Source: JAJRXR01 sp041987545 (GTDB lineage: Bacteria; Planctomycetota; Phycisphaerae; Phycisphaerales; UBA1924). Taken from it: a stretch of 64,000 nucleotides of DNA. The stretch covers positions 806,001-870,000 of the forward strand of contig JBHIWH010000001.1 of NCBI GenBank assembly GCA_041987545.1, read 5' to 3'. Shown one piece after another: positions 16,381-25,463 of this stretch. The notes under the pieces are model-generated. The model made no database searches and was not told the DNA's origin. It saw only the letters and a list, made by a program, of their open reading frames with translations. The translations under genes and the position numbers were made by a program. Every line of letters starts with the position of its first letter. The first letter of the stretch is position 1.

Positions 16381-17880
16381 ATGGAACGCCAGATCCTTGA
16401 AGAGATCCTCGGGAGCGGTTCGCTCCCCTCCCTGCCAGGGGTGGCGGTCCAGGTGCTCGAACTGACGAGCAACCCGGACGTCTCCCTCGACGAGCTCGCC
16501 GGTCTCATCCGCAACGACCAGGCGCTGGCCGCCAAGGTGCTGCAGACCGTCAACTCGAGCTTCTACGGGCTCCGCACGCGGTGCGCGAGCATCCAGAAGG
16601 CGCTCGGCCTGCTCGGGCTCAACCCCGTCAAGTCGCTGGTGCTCGGGTTCTCGCTCGTCGCGGCGGTGGACGACAAGGACGACGAGGACTTCGACTACCG
16701 CGACTACTGGCGCCGAAGCCTGCACGCCGCCCTCGGCGCCCGCGCGATGGCCGAGGTCAAGGAGCTGGAGAACACCGAGGAGATCTTCCTCGCCGCCATG
16801 TTCCAGGACGTCGGCATGATCGCGATGCGGCGGGCGCTCGGGCAGCAGTACCTCGACGTGCTTGTGCAGGCGGACGGCGACCACGCCAAGCTGCCGATGC
16901 TTGAGCTCGAGGCGTTCGAAACGACGCACGCGGCGGTCGGCGCCCTGCTCGCCGAGCACTGGCGCCTGCCCGGGGAGCTGAGCCTCCCGGTCCGGTACCA
17001 CACGAGCCCGACGGCGGCGCCGAAGGAGTGCAGCCTGGTGGTCCGGTGCGTGGGGCTCGGCGGGATGGTCCACGATCTGCTGGACGCGGCCGAGCCCGCG
17101 CTGCACCTCCGCCGCCTGTACGACCGCGCCCAGTCGTGGCTTGCCATGAGCAACGCCGAGGTCGACCACGCGGTCGCCCGCGTCGGCGAGTGGGCCAGGG
17201 AGGCGGCCAAGCTGTTCAGCGTGGACGCGGGCGGCGCGCCCGACGCCGAGGCCGTCCTCCGGAAGGCCGAGCGGCAGATGATCAAGATGCGGCAGGACGG
17301 CGAGCACGAGTCGTACGCCGAACGCAACCTCGAGAGCGTCGTCGCCGGCGCCCAGGAGCGGGACGCGCTGACCGGCGCGCTCGGGCGCGACGGTTTCGTC
17401 GCGGCGGTCCGCGAGGGGGCGCCGGTGGCCGTCGTGGGCAACGCCCCGATCACGATCATGCAACTCGTGATCGAGGGCCTGGACACCGTCACCGCCGAGT
17501 TCGGCGCCGAGGCCCGAGACGAGGTCATGCTCGGCGTCGTCGCGCAGCTGCACTCGCTCTGCGAGCCCATGGGCGGGATCGTCTGCCGGCTGAGCGAGTC
17601 GATCGTGGGCGTGGTCATGCCCGGGACGGCCCGCGCCGCCGCCGTGCTCGCCGCCGAGCGGTTCCGGGGTCGGTTCACCGAGTCGGCGCCGCACTGGATC
17701 GGCCTGGCCGAGGGCACGCCCTGCCCGGCCCGTGTCAGCGTGGGGGTCGCCTCGATCGACGCCGACAGCGCCCACGTGCTCAGGGACGCGGACGCGCTGC
17801 TCGTCGCGGCCCGCGAGGCCGTCCGCGAGGCTCGGACCGCCGAGGGCAGCCGCGTCTGCGCCTTCGCCCCCGCCGCCTGA
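16381..17880 (+). CDS. HDOD domain protein with degenerate GGDEF domain
   Basis: The 499-residue protein has an N-terminal HDOD domain (about 10-210; LPSLPGVAVQVLELTSNPDVS, NSSFYGLRTRCASIQKALGLLG, LAAMFQDVGMIAMRR). The metal-binding His-Asp pairs of true HD phosphodiesterases are missing. From about 320 a GGDEF-like domain begins (ERDALTGALGRDGF), but the active-site GGDEF has become GGIVCRLSES. It therefore should not make cyclic di-GMP. A role in signal-dependent protein interaction is likely. Start at 16381 gives the usual HDOD N-terminus; an upstream ATG at 16306 adds non-family residues. Confidence 0.8.
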   Translation: MERQILEEILGSGSLPSLPGVAVQVLELTSNPDVSLDELAGLIRNDQALAAKVLQTVNSSFYGLRTRCASIQKALGLLGLNPVKSLVLGFSLVAAVDDKDDEDFDYRDYWRRSLHAALGARAMAEVKELENTEEIFLAAMFQDVGMIAMRRALGQQYLDVLVQADGDHAKLPMLELEAFETTHAAVGALLAEHWRLPGELSLPVRYHTSPTAAPKECSLVVRCVGLGGMVHDLLDAAEPALHLRRLYDRAQSWLAMSNAEVDHAVARVGEWAREAAKLFSVDAGGAPDAEAVLRKAERQMIKMRQDGEHESYAERNLESVVAGAQERDALTGALGRDGFVAAVREGAPVAVVGNAPITIMQLVIEGLDTVTAEFGAEARDEVMLGVVAQLHSLCEPMGGIVCRLSESIVGVVMPGTARAAAVLAAERFRGRFTESAPHWIGLAEGTPCPARVSVGVASIDADSAHVLRDADALLVAAREAVREARTAEGSRVCAFAPAA

Positions 17881-17886
17881 ACCCAC

Positions 17887-19107
17887 TCAGCCCGGCAGCA
17901 TCCGCCCGACCGTCCGCGGCGTGAACGGGAAGTCCGCGCACACGCCCCGCAGGTCGTCGAGCGTCACCGCCTGGATCCGCTCGAGTTCCTCCTCCAGAGA
18001 CCGGTACGCCTTCCGCATCGTCCAGAGGCGCCCGAGCCGCTGCATCCGGTCGTGCGGGCGCTCGCCCGAGAGCGTCACGCTCGTCGCCAGCTTGTTCCGA
18101 AGCCGCTCGAGATCGTCCTGCTCCAGCGACGCCGCCAGCCCCTCGAGCTCGCGCGACAGCACGCCCGAGACCTCGTCGGCCCGCGCCGGGTCGCACGCCG
18201 CGAACACGATCAGCTCGCCCACGCCGTCGTGCGGCTCGTAGCTCGCCTGCGCCTCCTCGGCCAGGCCCGGCTCGATCAACGCCCAGTGCAGGCGCGAGTT
18301 GTTCGTCCCGCCCAGGATCTGGGCCAGGAGGGCGGCCGCGTACCGACGATCGTCGTTCACCCCGGGCCCGTTCATCACCATGATCGTGTACGCCCGCCCG
18401 ATCCGCGGGTCGGTCCGGTCCACACGGACGTCCTCGCCCACCGGCTCGCTCGGCTCCCGCGTGGGCGAGGTCGTCTGCCAGCCCGCGCACGCCTTCTCGA
18501 TCCGGGAGACGACGTCGTCGAAGTCCATCCGCCCGGCCAGGGCGGCGACGGTGTTGTCCGCCGAGTACCGGTGCGTGAAGTACCCGAGCATCTGCTCGCG
18601 GGTCATGGCCGTGATCGTCTCGGGCGTGCCCAGGACGCGGTGCCCGAGCCCCCGCCCGCCGAAGTGCGCGTCCACGCATGCCTCGTACAGGACCCAGAAC
18701 GGGTCGTCCTTGTACATCGCGATCTCTTCGAGGATGACGTTCTTCTCGGTGTCGAAGTCGTCCTGCCGCAGCGCGGGCCGCATCATGTCGGCCAGCGTGT
18801 CGGTCGCGCGCCCGAGGTACTCGGGCAGGACGTGGGCGTAGAAGCAGGTCAGCTCGTGCGAGGTGTACGCGTTGTTTCGGGCGCCGATCTCGTCGAACGT
18901 CCGGTTGAGGGCGTCGGCCGAGACCTGCTCGGTGCCCTTGAACATCATGTGCTCGAGGAAGTGGCTGACGCCCATGATCTTGCCGGCCTCGTCGCGGGCG
19001 CCGGCGCCGACGAAGAACCCGACGGCCGACGAGTGCGCGTCCGGGTCCACCTCGGCCACGACCCGCAGGCCGTTGCCGAGCGTGTGCTCTTTGTAGGTGA
19101 TGCTCAT
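17887..19107 (-). CDS. M16 family zinc metallopeptidase (pitrilysin type)
   Basis: This 406-residue peptidase has the inverted zinc motif HxxEH in VSHFLEHMMFKGT (about 51-55) and the third ligand Glu further on in VILEEIAMYKDDP. The second, inactive half contains RYAAALLAQILGGTNNSRLHWAL, typical of processing-peptidase-like M16B proteins. The ATG at 19107 overlaps the thiE stop as ATGA, so it is coupled to thiE although the two have no known shared pathway. A TACACT hexamer six bases before the ATG could also give it its own promoter. Confidence 0.9.
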   Translation of the reverse strand: MSITYKEHTLGNGLRVVAEVDPDAHSSAVGFFVGAGARDEAGKIMGVSHFLEHMMFKGTEQVSADALNRTFDEIGARNNAYTSHELTCFYAHVLPEYLGRATDTLADMMRPALRQDDFDTEKNVILEEIAMYKDDPFWVLYEACVDAHFGGRGLGHRVLGTPETITAMTREQMLGYFTHRYSADNTVAALAGRMDFDDVVSRIEKACAGWQTTSPTREPSEPVGEDVRVDRTDPRIGRAYTIMVMNGPGVNDDRRYAAALLAQILGGTNNSRLHWALIEPGLAEEAQASYEPHDGVGELIVFAACDPARADEVSGVLSRELEGLAASLEQDDLERLRNKLATSVTLSGERPHDRMQRLGRLWTMRKAYRSLEEELERIQAVTLDDLRGVCADFPFTPRTVGRMLPG

Positions 19108-20231
19108 GCCCCGAGTGTAGTGGCGCCCGGGCGAGGTGCGGCCGCCCCGCGCGACAGCGCGTCGATGATCGCTCCGCAGACCTCGTCGGGCCGGCGGGCG
19201 CCGCAGACCGCGCCGCTGACCGCCACGCCCCGGGCGCCCGCCCGGGCAACCTCGGCCGCGTTCTGGGGCGTGATGCCCGAGATCGCCAGGTGCGGGGTCG
19301 CCGCGAGCCCGTCGCGGCTCGTGTACGCGGCGATCAGGTCGATCCCCGCCAGCGTCGGGCGCTGCTTGGTCGTCGAAGCGAACACGGGGCCCAGGCCGCA
19401 GTAGCTCGCGCCCTCGCGCACCGCCGCCCTCGCCTGCTCGATGGTCCGGCACGACACGCCCACGATCGCGCCCTCACCGAGCACCGCCCGCGCCGCGCGC
19501 ACCGGCAGGTCCTCCTGCCCCACGTGCACGCCGTCGGCGCCCGAGGCGGCCGCGACGTCGGCCCGGTCGTTGATGATCACGCGGACGGGCCGCCCGCACG
19601 CCCGGGCGATCTCGACCAGCCGCCGGGCACGCTCAAGCAGCTCGCGGCCGTCTAGTTCTTTCTCGCGGAGTTGCAGGCAGTCCGCGCCACCGTCGATCGC
19701 GGCCCGGGCGACGTCCTCCCAGCCCATGTGCTCGCACAGCGACCCGGTCAGCAGCACGCACAGCGACCACTGCTCGCAGCGCCCGTCGAGCCGCAGGAGC
19801 ACGCCCTGCTCGGCGTCGTACAGGCGGTACCGCAACGCCTCGAACCCGCTCCCGTCGCCCTCGGCCGCCTTGGCGGCTTCCTCGAGAGAACGGAGGGCCT
19901 CTCCGGCCCGCTTGCCCGCGGCGGCCGCAACGCCGCGGAGCCCGGCGCGCGTCCCCTCCGAGTCGGTCCGGATCCGCGTGCCCACGTCCCCGGGCGTGTC
20001 GCGCGAGGCGGCGAGCCTGGCGGGGGAGTTCGGCAGGGCCGACACCCGCTCGGTCGCTGCGTGCCGGATCGCCTTCAGCTCGCCGGCGAGCGCCGCGTCG
20101 TCGAGCACGAACCGGGCGACGTCCTCGAGCACGCGGCAGCCCTCGCGGGCGCGGTTCGACGCCGCGTCGATCAGGCGGTCCAGCCCCCTGCGATCCGCGT
20201 GCCCGGGTGTGTCGTCGGCGGGTGGCGCCAC
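19104..20231 (-). CDS. thiE: Thiamine-phosphate synthase with N-terminal ThiD2 domain
   Basis: The 375-residue protein joins a ThiD2 domain (about 15-140; LDRLIDAASNRAREGCRVLEDVARFVLDD) to ThiE (about 160-360). ThiE motifs are CLQLREKELDGRELLERA, VIINDRADVAAASGADGVHVGQEDLP, GVSCRTIEQA and CGLGPVFASTTK. ThiE joins the pyrimidine and thiazole phosphates to make thiamine phosphate. The GTG at 20231 is chosen because GGGGGGAGG lies five bases upstream; ATG at 20258 would place this purine run inside the gene. A TATTGT hexamer precedes it. No TPP riboswitch is visible. Confidence 0.88.
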   Translation of the reverse strand: MAPPADDTPGHADRRGLDRLIDAASNRAREGCRVLEDVARFVLDDAALAGELKAIRHAATERVSALPNSPARLAASRDTPGDVGTRIRTDSEGTRAGLRGVAAAAGKRAGEALRSLEEAAKAAEGDGSGFEALRYRLYDAEQGVLLRLDGRCEQWSLCVLLTGSLCEHMGWEDVARAAIDGGADCLQLREKELDGRELLERARRLVEIARACGRPVRVIINDRADVAAASGADGVHVGQEDLPVRAARAVLGEGAIVGVSCRTIEQARAAVREGASYCGLGPVFASTTKQRPTLAGIDLIAAYTSRDGLAATPHLAISGITPQNAAEVARAGARGVAVSGAVCGARRPDEVCGAIIDALSRGAAAPRPGATTLGA

Positions 20232-20256
20232 GGGGTCCTCCCCCCGACAATAGGTC

Positions 20257-20988
20257 ATGGCGCCCGATCACGAGCCCGGCAACGGCGACGCCCCGCCCGG
20301 GCTCCCCGGACGCACGATCGTCCGCGACGAGTTTGACGACGTTCTCGACGCCGCGGCGTCCGATCTGTTCATGCAGGCCATGGAATGCGTCCGTACGTTC
20401 GGCGACTTTCACGTCGCGCTCAGCGCAGGCGATCTCCAGGACCGGCTCTACGTCCGCCTGATGATCGACCCCAAGTTCCGCGCCCTGCCCTGGGCAAGCA
20501 CGCACCTCTGGCTCGTCGGCGAACGCGCCTGCTCCCCCGCGGCGCCCGGCTCCACGTACGAAGCAATCCGCGAGACGCTCGTCGATCACGCCGGCCTCCC
20601 CCTGGAGCAGGCCCACCCGATCGAGGGCGATCGGCCCGACGGGGCGGCGGCCTACGAGAAGGAACTCCGGGAGACCCTGGCATGGCGCGAGCCCGGGCAC
20701 GACCGGCTCGATTGCGTCGTGCTCGCCGCGGGCTCCGCTGGCATCGAGGGGTGGTCGGCCCGAGACGTCGGTGGCGAAGGCGACCTGGTTGTGGGCGCCG
20801 ACGGCGAGGGCGTCCGACTGTCGCAGAAACTCGTCAACGCGGCCCGCCTCATCGTGGTCCTCGCATCGGGCGCCGACGGACGGGGGCGTCTGGACCCGGC
20901 CGCGCCCGGGATCTCCGTCCTCGACCCGATCGGGGGCGCCCTCCGCTGGTACCTCGACTCGGCCGCCCTGGCGGCGCAGGATCCGTGA
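20257..20988 (+). CDS. pgl: 6-phosphogluconolactonase
   Basis: The 243-residue protein belongs to the NagB/RpiA-like family. It hydrolyses 6-phosphogluconolactone in the pentose phosphate pathway. Family traits are SAGDLQDRLYVRLMIDP, PWASTHLWLVGERAC and, toward the end, LSQKLVNAARLIVVLASG. The family normally has a DER motif where VGER occurs here. The start codon is close to the divergent thiE start. Its stop overlaps the next start as TGATG. Assignment within the family is good but the DER change lowers certainty. Confidence 0.8.
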   Translation: MAPDHEPGNGDAPPGLPGRTIVRDEFDDVLDAAASDLFMQAMECVRTFGDFHVALSAGDLQDRLYVRLMIDPKFRALPWASTHLWLVGERACSPAAPGSTYEAIRETLVDHAGLPLEQAHPIEGDRPDGAAAYEKELRETLAWREPGHDRLDCVVLAAGSAGIEGWSARDVGGEGDLVVGADGEGVRLSQKLVNAARLIVVLASGADGRGRLDPAAPGISVLDPIGGALRWYLDSAALAAQDP

Positions 20989-21821
20989 TGCACGAGGCCC
21001 CTGTCAGCCCCAACGAGCGCGTGACGTTCCGCGTCCACCACGAGGACGAGGACATCCTGGTCGTCGAGAAGCCGGCCCGCGTGGTCAGCACGCCCGGCGT
21101 GGGGCATGAGCACGACACGCTGCTCAACGGCCTCTTCGCGACGCACGCCCGGCGTCTCCAGAATCTGGGCGCCGCCCGCGACTTCGGGATGCTCCACCGC
21201 CTCGACCGCGAGACGAGCGGCCTGCTCGTGGTCGCGCTGAGCGTCCGCGCACACGAGGCGATGCGGGCCGCCTTCGAGGCCCGCGAGGTCAGGAAGTTCT
21301 ACTGGGCCCTGACCGGCAAGGCTCCGAGCGAAGCGACCGGCGTCATCCGACGCCCGATCATCGAGGTCGTCCGCCGCAAGGACCGGTACACCTCCCGCAA
21401 GCTCGCGCGGGTGTCCAGCTCGGGCAAGCCGGCGCTGACCGCGTACCGCGTGCTCGCCTCGAGCGATCTGGGCGCGCTCGTCGAGGCCAGGACGATCACG
21501 GGGCGCCTGCACCAGGTCCGCGTCCACCTGAAGCTGATCGGCGCGCCGATCCTGGGCGACGAGGACTATGCGCCCCAGGCCGTCGCGGCCGCCGCCCCGA
21601 GGCTCGCCCTGCACGCCCACCGCCTCGCGTTCGACCACCCCGTCACCGGCGAGCCCGTGGACGTGCGGACCCGGTGGCCGAGCGACCTGAAGACAACGCT
21701 CCGGCGCGTGGACCTGCCCAGGCCCGACCTGGAGAGCTCAGCCGACGACGCCCATGAGGTCGGCGGCGATCCGGTCGGCGGCGAGGATCCCCGCGTCGGT
21801 CAGTCTCCACCGCCCGCCTGA
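20988..21821 (+). CDS. RluA/RluD family RNA pseudouridine synthase
   Basis: A 277-residue enzyme that isomerises uridine to pseudouridine in rRNA or tRNA. The catalytic Asp is in FGMLHRLDRETSGLLVVA, with EKPARVVSTPG before it and TGRLHQVRVHLKLIGAPILGD after it. No S4 domain is present, so it is closer to RluA/RluC-like single-domain members. The last ~28 residues read through the end of the convergent hemW gene, an 84-base overlap. The target uridine is unknown. Confidence 0.88.
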   Translation: MHEAPVSPNERVTFRVHHEDEDILVVEKPARVVSTPGVGHEHDTLLNGLFATHARRLQNLGAARDFGMLHRLDRETSGLLVVALSVRAHEAMRAAFEAREVRKFYWALTGKAPSEATGVIRRPIIEVVRRKDRYTSRKLARVSSSGKPALTAYRVLASSDLGALVEARTITGRLHQVRVHLKLIGAPILGDEDYAPQAVAAAAPRLALHAHRLAFDHPVTGEPVDVRTRWPSDLKTTLRRVDLPRPDLESSADDAHEVGGDPVGGEDPRVGQSPPPA

Positions 21822-22997
21822 ATCGTCCAGCCGGCCCCGCCCGGCGCACGCCGCGACCGCGACCCGCAGCCGAGCCTCGACCTCGGGGTCGATCGACCGG
21901 GCCTCCTCCAGGACCGACGCCGAGTCCAGCCCCTCGGCCAGGCGCACGCCCGTCATGAGACGCTCGGCCAGCGCCCGCCCCGCGTCGGGCGCCTCGACGT
22001 CCACGGCCGGCGACAGCCCGTCTCCCGACTCGCCCAGGTAGGTGTCCAGCCGCGGCGTGTTCTTCCAGCGCCACCCGCCCGCGTGCCCCGACGCGCTGGG
22101 CCCGCACGCGAGCCAGTCGTCCTGGCGCCAATACGCGAGGTTGTGCCGGCACTCGGCGCCCGGGCGCGCAAAGTTGCTCACCTCGTACCGTTCCAGACCA
22201 TGCGCGCGCAGATGCCCGACGCACAGCTCGTACATGTCCGCCTCGAGGTCGTCGTCGGCGGGCTCGAACTCGCCTCGGGCGAGCCGCGCGGTCATCGCCG
22301 TCCCCGGCTCGTAGGTCAGCGCGTAACAAGAAAGATGCTCGGTCCCGATCGCCAGCGCGCGGTCCAGGTCCTCGCGCCACTCGCCGAGCGTCTGGCCGGG
22401 GATCGCGAAGATCAGATCGACCGAGAGTCGTTCGATGCCGGCGGTCCGGGCGAGGTCCGCGGCTCGGGCGACGTTGTCCGGGTCGTGCCAGCGCTCGAGG
22501 GTCTTCAGGTGGCGGCGGTCGAACGACTGGGCGCCCATGGAGATCCGGTTCACGCCACCGGCGGCGAGGATGTCGAACAGCTCGCGCGTCGCCGTCTCCG
22601 GGTTGCACTCGACGCTGAACTCGCCGTCGCCCGAGCGGATGAGCGAGAGGTCGAACGCCTCCCCGAGCGTTCGGAGCAGGTCACGCCAGAGCGCGGGCGC
22701 GAGGAGCGTGGGCGTGCCCCCGCCGACGAAGATCGTCTCGAGCGGCCCGCCCGCGTGGGGCGCCGCGGCCAGCAGCTCTCGCCGCAGACGCGCGGCGAAC
22801 GCCGGCTGGCGGTCCTGGCGATCGACCAGGGAGTAGAAGTCGCAGTAGTGGCACTTGTGCGCGCAGAACGGGACGTGGATGTAGAGCGATCGTGCCCGGG
22901 CCCGCCCAGGATCGGGCGGCCCGAGGATGCGCAGCGGGTGGCCCGGGGGTTCGGGCGGGCGTTGCTCGGCCAGGGATAAGGCGATATCGTGCGGCAT
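21738..22997 (-). CDS. hemW: Heme chaperone HemW, radical SAM
   Basis: A 419-residue radical SAM protein. The iron-sulfur cluster motif is CAHKCHYCDFYS (CxxxCxxC), preceded by SLYIHVPF as in HemW/HemN. IFVGGGTPTLL, SVECNPET and RISMGAQSFD are also family motifs. The C-terminal HemN domain (about 310-415) ends with RWRLTDAGILAADRI. The Cys that marks the fourth position is Phe, so it is HemW-type rather than true coproporphyrinogen dehydrogenase. It is divergent from the FHA gene. Confidence 0.9.
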   Translation of the reverse strand: MPHDIALSLAEQRPPEPPGHPLRILGPPDPGRARARSLYIHVPFCAHKCHYCDFYSLVDRQDRQPAFAARLRRELLAAAPHAGGPLETIFVGGGTPTLLAPALWRDLLRTLGEAFDLSLIRSGDGEFSVECNPETATRELFDILAAGGVNRISMGAQSFDRRHLKTLERWHDPDNVARAADLARTAGIERLSVDLIFAIPGQTLGEWREDLDRALAIGTEHLSCYALTYEPGTAMTARLARGEFEPADDDLEADMYELCVGHLRAHGLERYEVSNFARPGAECRHNLAYWRQDDWLACGPSASGHAGGWRWKNTPRLDTYLGESGDGLSPAVDVEAPDAGRALAERLMTGVRLAEGLDSASVLEEARSIDPEVEARLRVAVAACAGRGRLDDSGGRWRLTDAGILAADRIAADLMGVVG

Positions 22998-23119
22998 CGC
23001 GTGGGCGCCGCCCCGCGTGGCGGGGAGACGGGCTCGTCCCCCCCTCGCCGGGGCCCCGACTCCCTTGAGTAGGCGGCGCCGAGTCGATCCGGCGCACTCG
23101 GACGGAAGGATAGACCCTC

Positions 23120-23623
23120 GTGGATGTCGTGCTGGTGCGGGTGACGGAGGACGGGCGGCAGCAGGCGCTGACGCTCAAGCACGACCGGACCGTCATCGGT
23201 CGCCAGACGGACTGCGACGTCCGCGTGCCGACCCCGGGCATCTCGCGGCACCACTGCGAGCTGGTCCTCGGCGACGACGGCCTCACGGTCCGCGACCTGG
23301 GCTCGAGCAACGGGACCTGGATCAACCAGGAGCGCGTCGAGGCCCAGCGGGTCTCCGCGGGTGATCTGCTCTCGATCGGCAAGCACGTGTTCGTGATCCA
23401 GATCGACGGCGCGCCATCGGAGATCGACGCCGAGGCGTGCTACGAGGACGGGATGCCCGAGCGGCCCGAGGAGGAGTCCGAGCCCCCGCGGGTCAAGCAT
23501 GGCGGGGCGCCGACGGCGGCCGCCGCGGGCAGCGGGGCGCCCGCCGACAGCGACGAGTCGAGCGTCTTCGACTTCGACTTCGACCTGTCCGACGAGGACG
23601 AGGACGACCAGCCGCCCCTGTAG
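23120..23623 (+). CDS. FHA domain protein with acidic tail
   Basis: The 167-residue protein begins with a forkhead-associated domain (about 5-95). The phosphothreonine-binding residues are visible: IGRQTDCDV, GISRHHCEL and DLGSSNGTWIN. The remainder is low complexity, with a Pro/Ala-rich part and a strongly acidic end (FDFDFDLSDEDEDD). GTG at 23120 has GGAAGGA upstream. It probably binds phosphorylated partner proteins, which are not encoded nearby. Confidence 0.85.
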   Translation: MDVVLVRVTEDGRQQALTLKHDRTVIGRQTDCDVRVPTPGISRHHCELVLGDDGLTVRDLGSSNGTWINQERVEAQRVSAGDLLSIGKHVFVIQIDGAPSEIDAEACYEDGMPERPEEESEPPRVKHGGAPTAAAAGSGAPADSDESSVFDFDFDLSDEDEDDQPPL

Positions 23624-23670
23624 GGCGTTCCGCGCTTCTCAGTGAAGAACTTGATTGGCGACGTTCGGCG

Positions 23671-23856
23671 TCAGGCCGCGTCTGATTCGGCCGCGCCGCC
23701 CTTGGGCTCTTTCGCCGGCGCGCCCTGCTGGGGCACCTGGATCGACGTGCCGCAGGTCCGGCAGCGGACGGTCTTGCCGCGGGCGCTGACCGGGACCGCG
23801 AGCACCTTCCGGCAGGTGAGGTTCGGGCACATGATCCGGACGCTGGATTCGGTCAT
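23671..23856 (-). CDS. Small zinc-ribbon (MJ0042-type) protein
   Basis: A 61-residue protein with two Cys pairs, CPNLTCRKVL (CxxxxC) and CRTCGTSIQVP (CxxC), as in MJ0042-type zinc ribbons with their GKTVRCRTCG pattern. The C-terminal tail is Gly/Pro/Ala-rich. ATG at 23856 lies at the start of the zinc-ribbon region; longer readings upstream have no family features. It converges with the FHA gene. Function unknown. Confidence 0.6.
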   Translation of the reverse strand: MTESSVRIMCPNLTCRKVLAVPVSARGKTVRCRTCGTSIQVPQQGAPAKEPKGGAAESDAA

Positions 23857-24038
23857 CGCGCGGGTCTCCGTCCGAGTCCAGATCGGCTCGGCCGGGCCCG
23901 GGCTTGACCGGGCCTCGCCGGCGGGCGACCCGCCGACTCGGGTCGGAGCGATCGGGGCGTGCCGATGGTGTACCGTTGGGCTGCTCGGCGGGCCCGCGGG
24001 GGTCCGAGAATCACACCGCTCGAGCGAGGGGCCCACGC

Positions 24039-25379
24039 GTGGACCATGACGCCAACCGCGGATCGTGCAGCGCCGTCGTCGGCCTCCAATGGGGCGACGA
24101 GGGCAAGGGCAAGCTCGTGGACCGGATCGCGGGCGAGCACGACGCCGTCGTCCGGTACAACGGCGGCGCCAACGCCGGGCACTCGGTCGTCGTCGGGGGC
24201 GAGCGGTACGCCCTGCACCTCATCCCGTCCGGCATCCTGTCCAGCCACGTCAAGGCCGTCATCGGCAACGGCGTCGTCGTCGATCCCGAGGTCCTGCTCC
24301 GCGAGATCGACGGCCTCCGCGACCGGGGCGTGGACACGTCCAACCTCGTCGTGTCCGACCGGGCGCACGTCGTGCTCCAGTACCACAAGGACGAGGACAA
24401 CCTCCGCGAGGCGCTGCTGACCGCCGGCGGGGGCTCGGGCGCGATCGGGACGACCAAGCGGGGCATCGGACCGGCGTACGCCGACAAGGTCCAGAGGTCG
24501 GCGGGCGTCCGTGTTGGCGACCTGCTCAGGCCCGAGATCCTGCGCGAGAAGATCGAGCGTGCGTGCCTGTACAAGCGGGCGGCGACGGCGGAGATCTGCC
24601 GCGAGCTCGGAGTCGAGGCGCCCGCGTTCGATCCCGAACCCGTGTACGAGCAGGCCGCGGGCCTGGGCCGGCGGCTGGCGCCGATGATCGACGACACGGT
24701 CTACCTGCTCAACGGCATGGTCGCCGACGGCAAGAGCCTGCTGTTCGAGGGCGCCAACGCGACGCTGCTGGACGTCGACCACGGGACCTACCCGTACGTG
24801 ACCAGCTCCAACTCGTCGGCGCTGGGCATCCACGCCGGCTCGGGCGTGCCCGCCTCGGCGCTCTCCCGCGTCGTCGGCGTGCTCAAGGCGTACTCGACGC
24901 GCGTCGGTTCCGGCCCCATGCCCACCGAGCTGCACGACGCCCTGGGCGAGCGGATCCGGGAGCGCGGGCGCGAGTACGGCACGACGACCGGGCGCCCACG
25001 CCGCGTCGGCTGGCTCGACCTGGTCGCCGCCCGGTACGCGGCGATGATCAACGGGGCGACGGAGGTCGCCGTGACCCTGCTGGACGTGCTGGCCGGGCTC
25101 GACGAGCTGCGGGTATGCGTCGCCTACGAGATCGGCGGCGAGCGGACGGACCGGTTCGTCCCCGACGGGCACGTGCTCGGCGGGGCGACGCCGATCTACG
25201 AGACGCTCCCAGGTTTCGGCGAGGAGATCTCCGAGTGCCGGGGCCTGGACGAACTCCCGGGGGCCGCCCGGGCGTACGTGGAGCGGATCGAGGAGTTCGT
25301 GGGCGTGCCCGTGCGGACGATCGGGGTCGGCCCCGAGCGTTCGCAGACGATCGAGGCGTCCGCGGGGGCGATGGGGTAA
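24039..25379 (+). CDS. purA: Adenylosuccinate synthetase
   Basis: This 446-residue enzyme joins IMP and aspartate with GTP in AMP synthesis. The P-loop GLQWGDEGKGKLVD lies at about residue 16. Other motifs are NGGANAGHSVV, GTTKRGIGPAYADK, LFEGANATLLDVDHGTYPYVTSS and the C-terminal VGPERSQTIE. The GTG start at 24039 is supported by GAGGGG eight bases upstream and by the short distance to the first family strand. Length is normal (about 430). Confidence 0.95.
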   Translation: MDHDANRGSCSAVVGLQWGDEGKGKLVDRIAGEHDAVVRYNGGANAGHSVVVGGERYALHLIPSGILSSHVKAVIGNGVVVDPEVLLREIDGLRDRGVDTSNLVVSDRAHVVLQYHKDEDNLREALLTAGGGSGAIGTTKRGIGPAYADKVQRSAGVRVGDLLRPEILREKIERACLYKRAATAEICRELGVEAPAFDPEPVYEQAAGLGRRLAPMIDDTVYLLNGMVADGKSLLFEGANATLLDVDHGTYPYVTSSNSSALGIHAGSGVPASALSRVVGVLKAYSTRVGSGPMPTELHDALGERIRERGREYGTTTGRPRRVGWLDLVAARYAAMINGATEVAVTLLDVLAGLDELRVCVAYEIGGERTDRFVPDGHVLGGATPIYETLPGFGEEISECRGLDELPGAARAYVERIEEFVGVPVRTIGVGPERSQTIEASAGAMG

Positions 25380-25463
25380 GGTCCGGGCCTGTACGGACCC
25401 GGTCCGGGCGGATCGGGCCCCGGTCGTTCCCCAAGGAGGGGGCGGGGGGCTTCGGAGGGACGG

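Noticed and set aside
15496..17886. A 2.4-kb minus-strand open frame opposite recO and the HDOD gene
   Set aside because: Same reason: both sense genes have clear families, and the antisense frame is compositional.
19120..20260. TPP riboswitch upstream of thiE
   Set aside because: The upstream region is the coding start of pgl and none of the conserved TPP riboswitch blocks could be found.
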